Origin: Bacteroidales bacterium
GTDB taxonomy: Bacteria; Bacteroidota; Bacteroidia; Bacteroidales; UBA932
Length of the DNA stretch: 5,380 bases
Assembly: GCA_017556665.1 (NCBI GenBank)
Contig: JAFYMJ010000082.1
Span: 1 to 5,380 of the forward strand
Direction: 5' to 3'
Positions within the stretch are counted from its first letter, which is position 1. Every line of letters starts with the position of its first letter. The notes beneath the pieces are model-generated. The model ran no database searches, was not told the DNA's origin, and saw nothing but the letters and a program-made list of their open reading frames with translations. The position numbers and the translations under genes were made by a program. Shown here one piece after another: positions 1 to 5,380 of the stretch.

Positions 1-255
1 AAGGCGGATACTTTTAACTTTTGTACCTCTCTTAATGACCATAGAAGAACCTCTGACTTTAAGGTCTTTTATAACTGTTACAGCATCTCCGTCAAAAAGT
101 TCAGCTCCGTTGCTGTCTTTTGGAACTACATTCTCTTCTGCAGAACCCTCCTCACCAGCGTGAAACTCATGGGTACAATCTGGACATACATATAAAGAAC
201 CGTCAAAATAAGTGAATTCGCTACCACATTTAGGGCAGTTAGGAATATTGTTCAT
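1..255 (-). CDS. yjdM: PhnA/YjdM family zinc-ribbon protein (3' end cut by window edge)
   Basis: This is the first 85 residues of a small protein of the PhnA/YjdM family, starting at ATG 255-253. An N-terminal zinc ribbon is visible as two CxxC pairs (C7/C10 and C24/C27). An acidic linker follows, then the family's C-terminal domain with the hallmark stretch DGDAVTVIKDLKVRGSS (about residues 55-71) and GTKVKSIRL at the edge. From memory the E. coli protein is about 111 residues, so roughly 25 residues lie outside the window. The historic label 'alkylphosphonate utilization protein' comes from gene position in E. coli; no phosphonate enzyme activity should be read from it, and the role is unclear. 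The gene begins 29 nt after the methyltransferase stop on the same strand. No TAnnTTTG site lies in the gap, so co-transcription is plausible. No strong Shine-Dalgarno is seen. Confidence 0.9.
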   Translation of the reverse strand, partial: MNNIPNCPKCGSEFTYFDGSLYVCPDCTHEFHAGEEGSAEENVVPKDSNGAELFDGDAVTVIKDLKVRGSSMVIKRGTKVKSIRL

Positions 256-284
256 AAAATAAGTTATAGTTTATATATTAATAA

Positions 285-1688
285 TTATTTCAATTCAAGG
301 GCAACCACATTCTCTACGTGGTGAGTATGAGGGAACATATCAACTGGTCTTACAGCTGTAATTCTGTATTTCTCACTTAAAATTGCCAAATCTCTTGCCT
401 GGCTGGCAGGGTTACAGCTTACATAAACCATCCTTTTAGGAGCTGCCTCCAAAAGTACCTTTGCAACATCTGCGTGAATACCAGCCCTTGGAGGGTCCAA
501 AACTACAATATCTGGTTGGCCGTTCTCCTCTATGAATTTTCCGGTAAGCATATCCTTCATATCTCCAGCATAGAAGAAACTGTTTGTAATGCCATTATTC
601 TCTGCATTTATCTTGGCATCATCAATAGCCTCTTTAACATACTCAATTCCAACTACTTTCTTTGCTTTAGAACTTAAGAACAATCCTATTGTACCTGTAC
701 CTGTGTACAAATCATATAACACTTCATTGCCTTTAAGGTTCGCAAAATCTCTTACAACACTATAAAGTCTGTATGCTTGTTTAGAGTTTGTCTGGTAGAA
801 AGATTTAGGTCCAATTCTGAACTTGATATCTTCCATTGTATCGTAGATACAGTCATCGCCGTAATATTTTATACAATCAAGATCAGAAATTGAATCATTT
901 CTCTTACCATTTATTACATAATGTAAAGAGCTGATTTGAGGGAACTTAGATTTAACTGCATCCAGTAGGGCAGATCGTGCTTGTGTATCTTCGTATGCAA
1001 ATACCACAATAAGCATAACATCACCGTTTGATGCTGTTCTTACAATCATGTTTCTAAGATAACCTGTCTGTTCCCTTAAATCAAAGAATGTAAGATTGTT
1101 CTCTATTGCATAAGCTTTTATGAAATTTCTAATCTCATTTGATGGTTCAGCCTGAAGATGACATTGTTTTATATCAAGAACTTTGTCAAAGAAACCGCTA
1201 ATGTGGAATCCTAAACCTAATCTCTCTGCACCTGTAACTTGCTCAGGATCTTCGCCTGTAAGCAGCCATCTGCGGTTACTGAAGGTAAATTCCAGCTTGT
1301 TTCTGTAGTATTTGATCTCTTCGCTGCCCAATATTGGGGTAATCTCTGGCAATTCAAGATGACCAATCCTTGTAAGCTGGTCAACAACTTGCTGCTGTTT
1401 GTATTCCAATTGAAGGTTATAAGGCAAAGATTGCCATTTGCAACCGCCACAAACTCCGTAATGTTCACAGAAAGGTTCAACGCGTAAATCTGATGGTTTA
1501 ACCATATTTACAACAATTCCTTCCATAAATCCGGAACGTTTTTTTGTAAGACGGACATCTACAATATCTCCAGGGATACATTGTGGAACAAACAGAACTT
1601 TACCATCTACATGTGCCAAAGCATTGCCTTCTGCAGCAACAGCTTCAATCTCAATATTTTGTAAAACAATTTTATCTTTTCTTTTCAT
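285..1688 (-). CDS. rlmD: 23S rRNA (uracil-C5)-methyltransferase, RlmD/RumA type (TrmA family)
   Basis: SAM-dependent enzyme that methylates C5 of a uracil in 23S rRNA, U1939 by analogy with E. coli RlmD. With the ATG at 1688 it has 467 residues, slightly longer than E. coli RlmD (about 433). Residues 1-65 form a TRAM RNA-binding domain. C74, C80 and C83 (C-x5-C-x2-C), with C176 in DIKQCHLQ, match the four [4Fe-4S] cluster ligands of RumA. The Rossmann methyltransferase domain shows FYQTN (297-301), the SAM-binding DLYTGTGTIG (326-335), DPPRAG (398-403), the catalytic nucleophile C425 in VSCNP, and the general base E459 in HHVEN. The reading frame extends 10 codons upstream to a TTG at 1718, but that codon overlaps a TAnnTTTG promoter element, and the MKRKDKIV start fits the TRAM domain, so ATG 1688 is preferred. 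Family is certain; the exact target is not, since RlmC and dual-site RlmCD enzymes look similar. Confidence 0.94.
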   Translation of the reverse strand: MKRKDKIVLQNIEIEAVAAEGNALAHVDGKVLFVPQCIPGDIVDVRLTKKRSGFMEGIVVNMVKPSDLRVEPFCEHYGVCGGCKWQSLPYNLQLEYKQQQVVDQLTRIGHLELPEITPILGSEEIKYYRNKLEFTFSNRRWLLTGEDPEQVTGAERLGLGFHISGFFDKVLDIKQCHLQAEPSNEIRNFIKAYAIENNLTFFDLREQTGYLRNMIVRTASNGDVMLIVVFAYEDTQARSALLDAVKSKFPQISSLHYVINGKRNDSISDLDCIKYYGDDCIYDTMEDIKFRIGPKSFYQTNSKQAYRLYSVVRDFANLKGNEVLYDLYTGTGTIGLFLSSKAKKVVGIEYVKEAIDDAKINAENNGITNSFFYAGDMKDMLTGKFIEENGQPDIVVLDPPRAGIHADVAKVLLEAAPKRMVYVSCNPASQARDLAILSEKYRITAVRPVDMFPHTHHVENVVALELK

Positions 1689-1715
1689 AAAGGCTAAAAA
1701 ATTCCAAATATCCTG

Positions 1716-1723
1716 CAAAAATA
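1716..1723 (-). promoter_or_regulatory. Putative -7 promoter element for the methyltransferase gene
   Basis: The minus strand reads TATTTTTG, an exact match to the Bacteroidota TAnnTTTG element, ending 27 nt before ATG 1688. Transcription would start about 7 nt downstream, near 1709, giving a leader of about 20 nt. The -33 box is weak: TGTGG lies 19 nt upstream and there is no clear TTTG. An 11-bp-shifted, imperfect copy of the element lies just upstream within a direct repeat of AAAAATATT (plus strand 1717-1725 and 1728-1736). In AT-rich DNA such a match can be chance, so this is a candidate only. Confidence 0.5.
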
Positions 1724-1794
1724 TTCAAAAAATATTAGATATCCACATTATTTGCCCATCCAAACCATATAGCTGTATTGATTAAAATTTTGTC

Positions 1795-1802
1795 TATATT
1801 TG
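1795..1802 (+). promoter_or_regulatory. Putative -7 promoter element for rarA
   Basis: TATATTTG matches TAnnTTTG exactly and ends 39 nt before the rarA ATG at 1842. The predicted start is near 1809, giving a leader of about 33 nt. No good TTTG is found 19-21 nt upstream; the nearest TTG (1778-1780) has a 14-nt spacer, which is too short. With the opposing element at 1716-1723 it would make 1689-1841 a divergent promoter region. The two sites are 71 nt apart, so the promoters need not interfere. Confidence 0.5.
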
Positions 1803-1841
1803 AGGAGCAAATGCATCTATAGATTTTACACAATTTATATT

Positions 1842-3128
1842 ATGTTAAATAGAATTAGAATTCCACTTCCCGAGAGGATGCGTCCAAAAAATTTGGACGA
1901 ATATATAGGACAAGAACATCTTGTAGGAAAAGGTGCACCACTAAGAGATATGATTGAGTCAGGCAATGTCTCATCTTTTATTTTGTGGGGCCCTCCGGGA
2001 GTTGGAAAAACCACTTTGGCAAAGATAATTGCCAATCAGCTCACCCGACAATTCTTTACACTCTCTGCAATTTCGTCGGGAGTAAAAGACATACGTGAGG
2101 TAATAGAAAAAGCAAAATCCAATTCTCTATTTAACCAAGCTGCTCCAATCCTGTTTATTGATGAGATACACAGATTCAACAAAGGTCAGCAAGATGCATT
2201 GCTTGGAGCTGTTGAAGACGGCACCTTTACCTTAATTGGAGCTACTACAGAGAATCCCTCATTCGAACTTAATACACCTCTTTTAAGCAGATGTCAGGTT
2301 TATGTGCTAAAGGAAATGTCTGTTAAGGATATGGACAAATTAGTTGAAAGAGCTCTAAAAGAGGATGAATTCTTAAGCAAACAGCATATAAAAGTTACTG
2401 AGAAAGAGGCACTGTACAGATTTAGCGGAGGCGACGCACGCAAACTGCTGAATATATTGGAGATAATTTCTAACAGCTTCTCTCCCACCTCAGAGATTAC
2501 TATTAACAATGAGTTAATTACAAGCAAGTTACAAGAAAACATAGCAATTTACGACAAAAAAGGTGAGCAACATTACGATGTTATCTCTGCCTTTATAAAA
2601 AGTATTAGAGGTTCAGATCCAAATGGGGCAATTTATTGGTTGGCAAGGATGATAGAAGGTGGAGAAGATCCATTGTTCATAGCAAGAAGGCTTGTAATTT
2701 CTGCATCAGAAGATATTGGATTAGCCAATCCTAATGCCATGCTACTTGCTCAGGCTTGCTTGCAAAGTGTACATCAGATTGGAATGCCAGAAGGAAGAAT
2801 TCCCCTTGCTGAGTGCACAATATATCTGGCAACTTCACCTAAAAGCAATTCAGCCTATATGGCTATTAATGAAGCCATTGAGACTGTAAAGAAACAAGGG
2901 GCCCTACCTGTCCCTCTTCATCTTAGAAATGCTCCTACCAAACTTATGAAAGAGCTTGGATACGCAGTGGACTATAAATATGCCCACAATTATGCAGGGA
3001 ATTTTGTAGACCAGGAATTTTTGCCAAAAGAGATAAGTGGCAAAGTATTCTATAACCCTGCAAACAATCCAAAAGAGGCAGAACTGAGACGCTCGCTTGC
3101 TACAAAGTGGAAAAAGTACAACTATTAG
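1842..3128 (+). CDS. rarA: Replication-associated recombination protein A (RarA/MgsA), AAA+ ATPase
   Basis: Cytosolic AAA+ ATPase of the RarA/MgsA/WRNIP1 family, which acts on DNA at stalled or damaged replication forks and is related to clamp-loader subunits. The 428-residue product is of normal family length (E. coli about 447). Visible motifs are: N-terminal PLPERMRPKNLDEYIGQ; Walker A GPPGVGKT (50-57); Walker B ILFIDEIH (103-110, D107/E108); sensor 1 IGATTENP (132-139); arginine finger R150 in LLSRC; and sensor 2 GGDARKLLN (196-204, R200). The C-terminal tetramerisation region follows from about 257 (GSDPNGAIYWLARMIEGGED). All ATPase residues are intact. The frame is open back to a TTG at 1800, but ATG 1842 is chosen because family similarity starts just after it and the -7 element overlaps the TTG. 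No Shine-Dalgarno precedes ATG 1842. The TAG stop overlaps the opposing acyltransferase stop. Confidence 0.96.
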   Translation: MLNRIRIPLPERMRPKNLDEYIGQEHLVGKGAPLRDMIESGNVSSFILWGPPGVGKTTLAKIIANQLTRQFFTLSAISSGVKDIREVIEKAKSNSLFNQAAPILFIDEIHRFNKGQQDALLGAVEDGTFTLIGATTENPSFELNTPLLSRCQVYVLKEMSVKDMDKLVERALKEDEFLSKQHIKVTEKEALYRFSGGDARKLLNILEIISNSFSPTSEITINNELITSKLQENIAIYDKKGEQHYDVISAFIKSIRGSDPNGAIYWLARMIEGGEDPLFIARRLVISASEDIGLANPNAMLLAQACLQSVHQIGMPEGRIPLAECTIYLATSPKSNSAYMAINEAIETVKKQGALPVPLHLRNAPTKLMKELGYAVDYKYAHNYAGNFVDQEFLPKEISGKVFYNPANNPKEAELRRSLATKWKKYNY

Positions 3129-4309
3129 ATTTTAAGCTTTATGCTACATTTAACCAGTAATCTGGCTATCTGAATTATTACAAGAGAAAATAGTAGGGAA
3201 CACAATAATCCTACAACTCCTGTACGCATAAAACCAGGATAATGGAGACCTGCAATCTGTATAATTGCGTACCAGATATATGGAATCATGTAACAGGTTA
3301 ATGTTGCATTACCCGCAGGCATTATAATGTTGAACACACCAGTAGACCTCTTTACATCTGATATCCAATATATCAGTCCAAATAAAGGGAATAATATTGC
3401 CAATGTATAGAACAACCAGCTTGGAGTTGCCTGTATTTTATTTATAATCCAATAACTGTGGGTTATAACTCCCAGAATTAAAGCCCCTACCCCTATATTT
3501 ACCATAATTGAGATAAACTTCATAGGCTTTAGTGCGTCGGCATACTTTGTCATTATAACTGAACATAAGACACCGGCAAATCCAAATGCGTGAAGAGTCC
3601 AGTCAAATGGAACAAATGAAAGGAACAACCATTTGCAGGAATATTCTGCTGGGATAAATGGAAGATGGTTTAAAATAGAAAGAGCCACAATCACACAAAA
3701 GGCAATTGCAATTTTTTTAATATTGTCCCTTATGAAAAGGTAGACAATTGAACAGATAAAATAGGTCCATCCAATTAGGGACAAAATTCCCCACCAGCTC
3801 ACTTTAAATGGCTTGCCATTGATATCCTTATATATTATTATAAATGCAATAATAGCAACACCAACATACTTTAAAGCATTTGTAATATATGTTTTGTTGC
3901 TTATAGATTTTGGATATACAGAAAAACACAAGAAGAAAGCAGCAACCATAAGCAACAATATTGTCTGGTGTGACAATCCACCTGCCACTCCCCCACTATT
4001 GTGCAGACAAAGTCCCATTACAATAAGGGCAACTGTTCTGTATAATATGTGCAGAATAGTATCAAGAATACTCTTACCCTTCTTTAAACCAGTTTCAATT
4101 GCTATAGGGGCAGACATACCCATACAAAACAGAAATGCAGGAAATATGACATCAGAAAATCCCAGCATATCTTCTGTAGCTTCTGCATGCAATAACCAAT
4201 GAGGAATCTCCTTGATTGATGGTATATCATTCACAAAAATCATCAGGAACATTGTAAGTGCCCTAAAAATATCTATTGAAGCTATTCTGCCGGTATTATT
4301 TGCTGTCAT
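3125..4309 (-). CDS. DUF5009-type multi-pass membrane protein, HGSNAT/NagX-like acyltransferase
   Basis: Integral inner-membrane protein of 394 residues with about 10-12 hydrophobic helices, approximately at 13-29, 52-72, 87-104, 116-133, 145-161, 173-193, 198-216, 240-258, 266-287, 297-316, 333-353 and 362-387. The N-terminus (RIASIDIFRALTMFLMIFVND, residues 8-28) resembles the R-x-x-S-x-D-x-F-R-G start of heparan-alpha-glucosaminide N-acetyltransferase (HGSNAT) and its bacterial NagX/DUF5009 relatives. H41, followed by DVIFPAFLF (53-61), sits close to where HGSNAT has its essential histidine before ADLVFP. Family members move acetyl groups from cytosolic acetyl-CoA across the membrane to a sugar amine or hydroxyl; the substrate here is unknown. 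Basic residues cluster in short loops (e.g. 76-79, 196-199). It shares a 59-nt divergent promoter region with the lipoprotein gene. Membrane acyltransferase-like is firm; substrate and DUF5009 assignment are from memory of the family. Confidence 0.82.
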   Translation of the reverse strand: MTANNTGRIASIDIFRALTMFLMIFVNDIPSIKEIPHWLLHAEATEDMLGFSDVIFPAFLFCMGMSAPIAIETGLKKGKSILDTILHILYRTVALIVMGLCLHNSGGVAGGLSHQTILLLMVAAFFLCFSVYPKSISNKTYITNALKYVGVAIIAFIIIYKDINGKPFKVSWWGILSLIGWTYFICSIVYLFIRDNIKKIAIAFCVIVALSILNHLPFIPAEYSCKWLFLSFVPFDWTLHAFGFAGVLCSVIMTKYADALKPMKFISIMVNIGVGALILGVITHSYWIINKIQATPSWLFYTLAILFPLFGLIYWISDVKRSTGVFNIIMPAGNATLTCYMIPYIWYAIIQIAGLHYPGFMRTGVVGLLCSLLFSLVIIQIARLLVKCSIKLKI

Positions 4310-4318
4310 TTTTTATTT

Positions 4319-4326
4319 CAAAGATA
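4319..4326 (-). promoter_or_regulatory. Putative -7 promoter element for the membrane acyltransferase gene
   Basis: The minus strand reads TATCTTTG, an exact TAnnTTTG match ending 9 nt before ATG 4309. The predicted transcript would therefore be nearly leaderless. The expected -33 position, about 19-21 nt further upstream (around 4346-4350), falls on the opposing promoter's -7 element and has no clean TTTG on this strand. The very short leader is a mild argument against the site. Confidence 0.5.
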
Positions 4327-4340
4327 ACTGAATTTTTAAT

Positions 4341-4348
4341 TACATTTG
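4341..4348 (+). promoter_or_regulatory. Putative -7 promoter element for the CBM9-like lipoprotein gene
   Basis: TACATTTG matches TAnnTTTG exactly and ends 20 nt before ATG 4369, giving a predicted leader of about 14 nt. TTTC at 4316-4319, 21 nt upstream, is a 3-of-4 match to the -33 TTTG. This is the best two-part promoter in the window. Its -33 box abuts and overlaps by one base the opposing -7 element at 4319-4326. A weak AGAAG (4355-4359) sits 9 nt before the start codon. Confidence 0.6.
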
Positions 4349-4368
4349 CATAAAAGAAGTACCGCACA

Positions 4369-5151
4369 ATGAAAAAATTATTAACAATTGCATTGGCTGC
4401 CGCAGTAGTTTCAGGCAGTTGTGCAAGCAACAACTCTAATAAAGAATCTGTTATGGAAAATAATGAGACTAAAACCAGAACTGTAATTGCAAAAGAATTG
4501 ACATTCAACACCCCTACCCCAACTATTGCCCAAATAGATTCTGCTTTTAAAGAAAACAATATAGAATTCAATGCAATAGATTGCGTAAATTGGGATGGAT
4601 TCTCTTACACACCAGATGTAAAATTTGCCATTGCTTACTCAAAAGATGAGATTTACATCCAATATCTTGTAACTGAGGATGATGTTAAGGCTGTATACGA
4701 CCAGGACCAGGGAAGTGCTCCATACAAGGACTCATGTGTAGAGTTTTTCTGCATTCCAGGTGAGGGAGGTGAGTACTACAATCTTGAACTTAACTGTATA
4801 GGTAAAGGAACATTTGCAGGTGGTGCAAAAAGGACAGAAAGGACAAAATATGGACAAGATGTACTTGACCAGATTAGAAGAGAGGCAACTTTAGGTGACA
4901 AAGCATTTGGAATTAAAACAAAGGCAGATAATAATGGAGAGCCATATACCTGGAAAGTAACTGCAGCAATCCCAGTAAAATTGTATGCGTTGTCTGATGT
5001 AGCTCCACTAAAAGGGAGAACTATTAAAGCCAATTTCTATAAATGTGGAGATGACATGCCATCAAAACATTATTTAAGCTGGAATCCAATTGGAACAGAA
5101 AAACCAAACTTCCATACTCCCGATTACTTTGGAGATCTTAAGTTTGAATAG
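4369..5151 (+). CDS. Lipoprotein with carbohydrate-binding family 9-like domain
   Basis: Predicted lipoprotein of 260 residues. It has a short signal peptide (MKKLLTIALAAAVV, then SGSC), with C18 as the likely lipidated cysteine. The lipobox is imperfect, with Ser at -3 and -1. A polar Asn/Ser/Glu-rich tether (19-37) follows. From about 45 to 260 it resembles the CBM9-like domain of Bacteroidota proteins: W75-D-G-F, the acidic edge DSCVEFF (121-127), YYNLELNCIG (136-145), W195 before AAIP, GRTIKANFYKCGD (216-228), and the closing signature LSWNPIGTEKPNFHTPDYFG (236-255). Family members are beta-sandwiches thought to bind glycans, and many are attached to enzymes; this one stands alone with no catalytic domain. 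The acidic export signal typical of surface-displayed Bacteroidota lipoproteins is not evident just after C18, so which membrane face it occupies is open. It is divergent from the acyltransferase gene and ends 5 nt from the opposing barrel gene. Confidence 0.85.
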   Translation: MKKLLTIALAAAVVSGSCASNNSNKESVMENNETKTRTVIAKELTFNTPTPTIAQIDSAFKENNIEFNAIDCVNWDGFSYTPDVKFAIAYSKDEIYIQYLVTEDDVKAVYDQDQGSAPYKDSCVEFFCIPGEGGEYYNLELNCIGKGTFAGGAKRTERTKYGQDVLDQIRREATLGDKAFGIKTKADNNGEPYTWKVTAAIPVKLYALSDVAPLKGRTIKANFYKCGDDMPSKHYLSWNPIGTEKPNFHTPDYFGDLKFE

Positions 5152-5156
5152 ATATA

Positions 5157-5380
5157 TTAGAAAGGATATCCAACACCAAACTGGATACCGTAGTTTTTCT
5201 TCTTGAACCATTTATTAGGCCCATACCAACTAGAAACGGATGGGTCTTTTAATTTTACACCACAATCAAGTCTAAGAATGGCAAATCCAAGATTCAATCT
5301 CAAACCTGCACCCCAGCCCAGGGCAAGTTCCCTATAGAATGTATTGAATTTGAATACACCCTCTTCTTTAGGGTTATCTC
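5157..5380 (-). CDS. BamA/TamA-family outer-membrane barrel protein, C-terminal fragment
   Basis: Only the last 73 residues are present, ending at TAA 5159-5157; the gene continues beyond the right edge. The fragment reads as the last strands of an Omp85-type barrel: FNTFYRELALGWGAGLRLNL, then GFAILRLDCGVKLKDPS, a basic aromatic loop (WYGPNKWFKKKN), and the final strand YGIQFGVGYPF. The terminal Phe is the usual C-terminal signal recognised by the Bam complex. The pattern RELALGWGAGLR...LRLD.G.K..DPS is typical of the BamA/TamA-like 'surface antigen' domain in Bacteroidota. These proteins insert or translocate outer-membrane proteins, or act as TamL-like envelope factors; without the POTRA region the subtype cannot be told. 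It is convergent with the CBM9-like lipoprotein gene. Confidence 0.85.
   Translation of the reverse strand, partial: DNPKEEGVFKFNTFYRELALGWGAGLRLNLGFAILRLDCGVKLKDPSVSSWYGPNKWFKKKNYGIQFGVGYPF

Noticed and set aside
1..255. Reading the PhnA-type gene as evidence of phosphonate metabolism
   Set aside because: The name is historical, no C-P lyase or phosphonatase genes are present, and the neighbour is an rRNA methyltransferase.
474..677. 67-codon plus-strand frame opposite rlmD, and similar short frames at 1239-1487 (+) and 1217-1480 (-)
   Set aside because: All lie inside rlmD in other frames. The translations show no motifs or promoter context.
1835..2035. Minus-strand frames opposite rarA here and at 2300-2542
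   Set aside because: They are antisense to the conserved AAA+ coding sequence and show no independent protein signature.
3128..3142. AAGCTT palindrome beside a T-rich stretch after rarA, considered as a terminator
   Set aside because: The stem is only a 6-bp palindrome with no loop, inside the acyltransferase C-terminal codons.
3813..4202. 129-codon plus-strand open frame opposite the membrane acyltransferase
   Set aside because: It lies wholly antisense to a well-supported gene, has no family resemblance, and its composition is what the complement of a hydrophobic coding region produces.
4296..4571. 91-codon minus-strand open frame over the lipoprotein start
   Set aside because: It is antisense to the signal peptide and CBM9-like domain and would cover both promoter elements, with no recognisable protein features.
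5151..5170. Possible hairpin GATAT...ATATC after the lipoprotein stop
   Set aside because: A 5-bp, mostly AT stem with a 10-nt loop and no following T-run is too weak for an intrinsic terminator, and it lies in the barrel gene's 3' coding end.
1..5380. Search for a mobile element, CRISPR array, toxin-antitoxin pair or defence system
   Set aside because: No transposase, integrase, regular repeats, terminal inverted repeats or paired small genes were seen. The genes are core or envelope families with no abrupt change in composition.

Overview
The window is an AT-rich piece of chromosome, most likely from a member of the Bacteroidota, probably order Bacteroidales. Three things point there. Four intergenic sites match TAnnTTTG exactly, the -7 element read by the Bacteroidota primary sigma factor. 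None of the starts chosen here has a strong Shine-Dalgarno sequence at normal spacing, which is common in that phylum. The gene content also fits: a DUF5009-type membrane acyltransferase, a carbohydrate-binding family 9-like lipoprotein, and a BamA/TamA-type barrel ending in Phe. Species cannot be named from this sequence.

Layout, left to right. Minus strand: a PhnA/YjdM zinc-ribbon protein cut by the left edge (1-255), lying 29 nt downstream of an RlmD-type 23S rRNA m5U methyltransferase (285-1688). A 153-nt divergent intergenic region (1689-1841) separates that pair from plus-strand rarA/mgsA (1842-3128), the AAA+ ATPase of stalled replication forks. rarA runs tail to tail into a minus-strand multi-pass membrane acyltransferase (3125-4309), and their 3' ends overlap by 4 nt. 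A 59-nt divergent region (4310-4368) with two interlocked promoters leads to a plus-strand lipoprotein with a CBM9-like domain (4369-5151). Five nt further on, the minus-strand 3' end of a BamA/TamA-family outer-membrane barrel begins (5157-5380, cut by the right edge). Coding density is very high, and no stretch over 300 nt lacks a gene.

The genes fall into two functional halves. The left half is housekeeping (rRNA modification, replication-fork maintenance, small zinc-ribbon protein). The right half concerns the cell envelope (inner-membrane acyl transfer, a carbohydrate-binding-type lipoprotein, an outer-membrane barrel). The acyltransferase and the lipoprotein share one compact divergent control region and may be co-regulated, but a joint pathway is inference. 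I see no mobile element, CRISPR array, tRNA, rRNA or convincing intrinsic terminator, and no clear evidence of a new multi-gene system.
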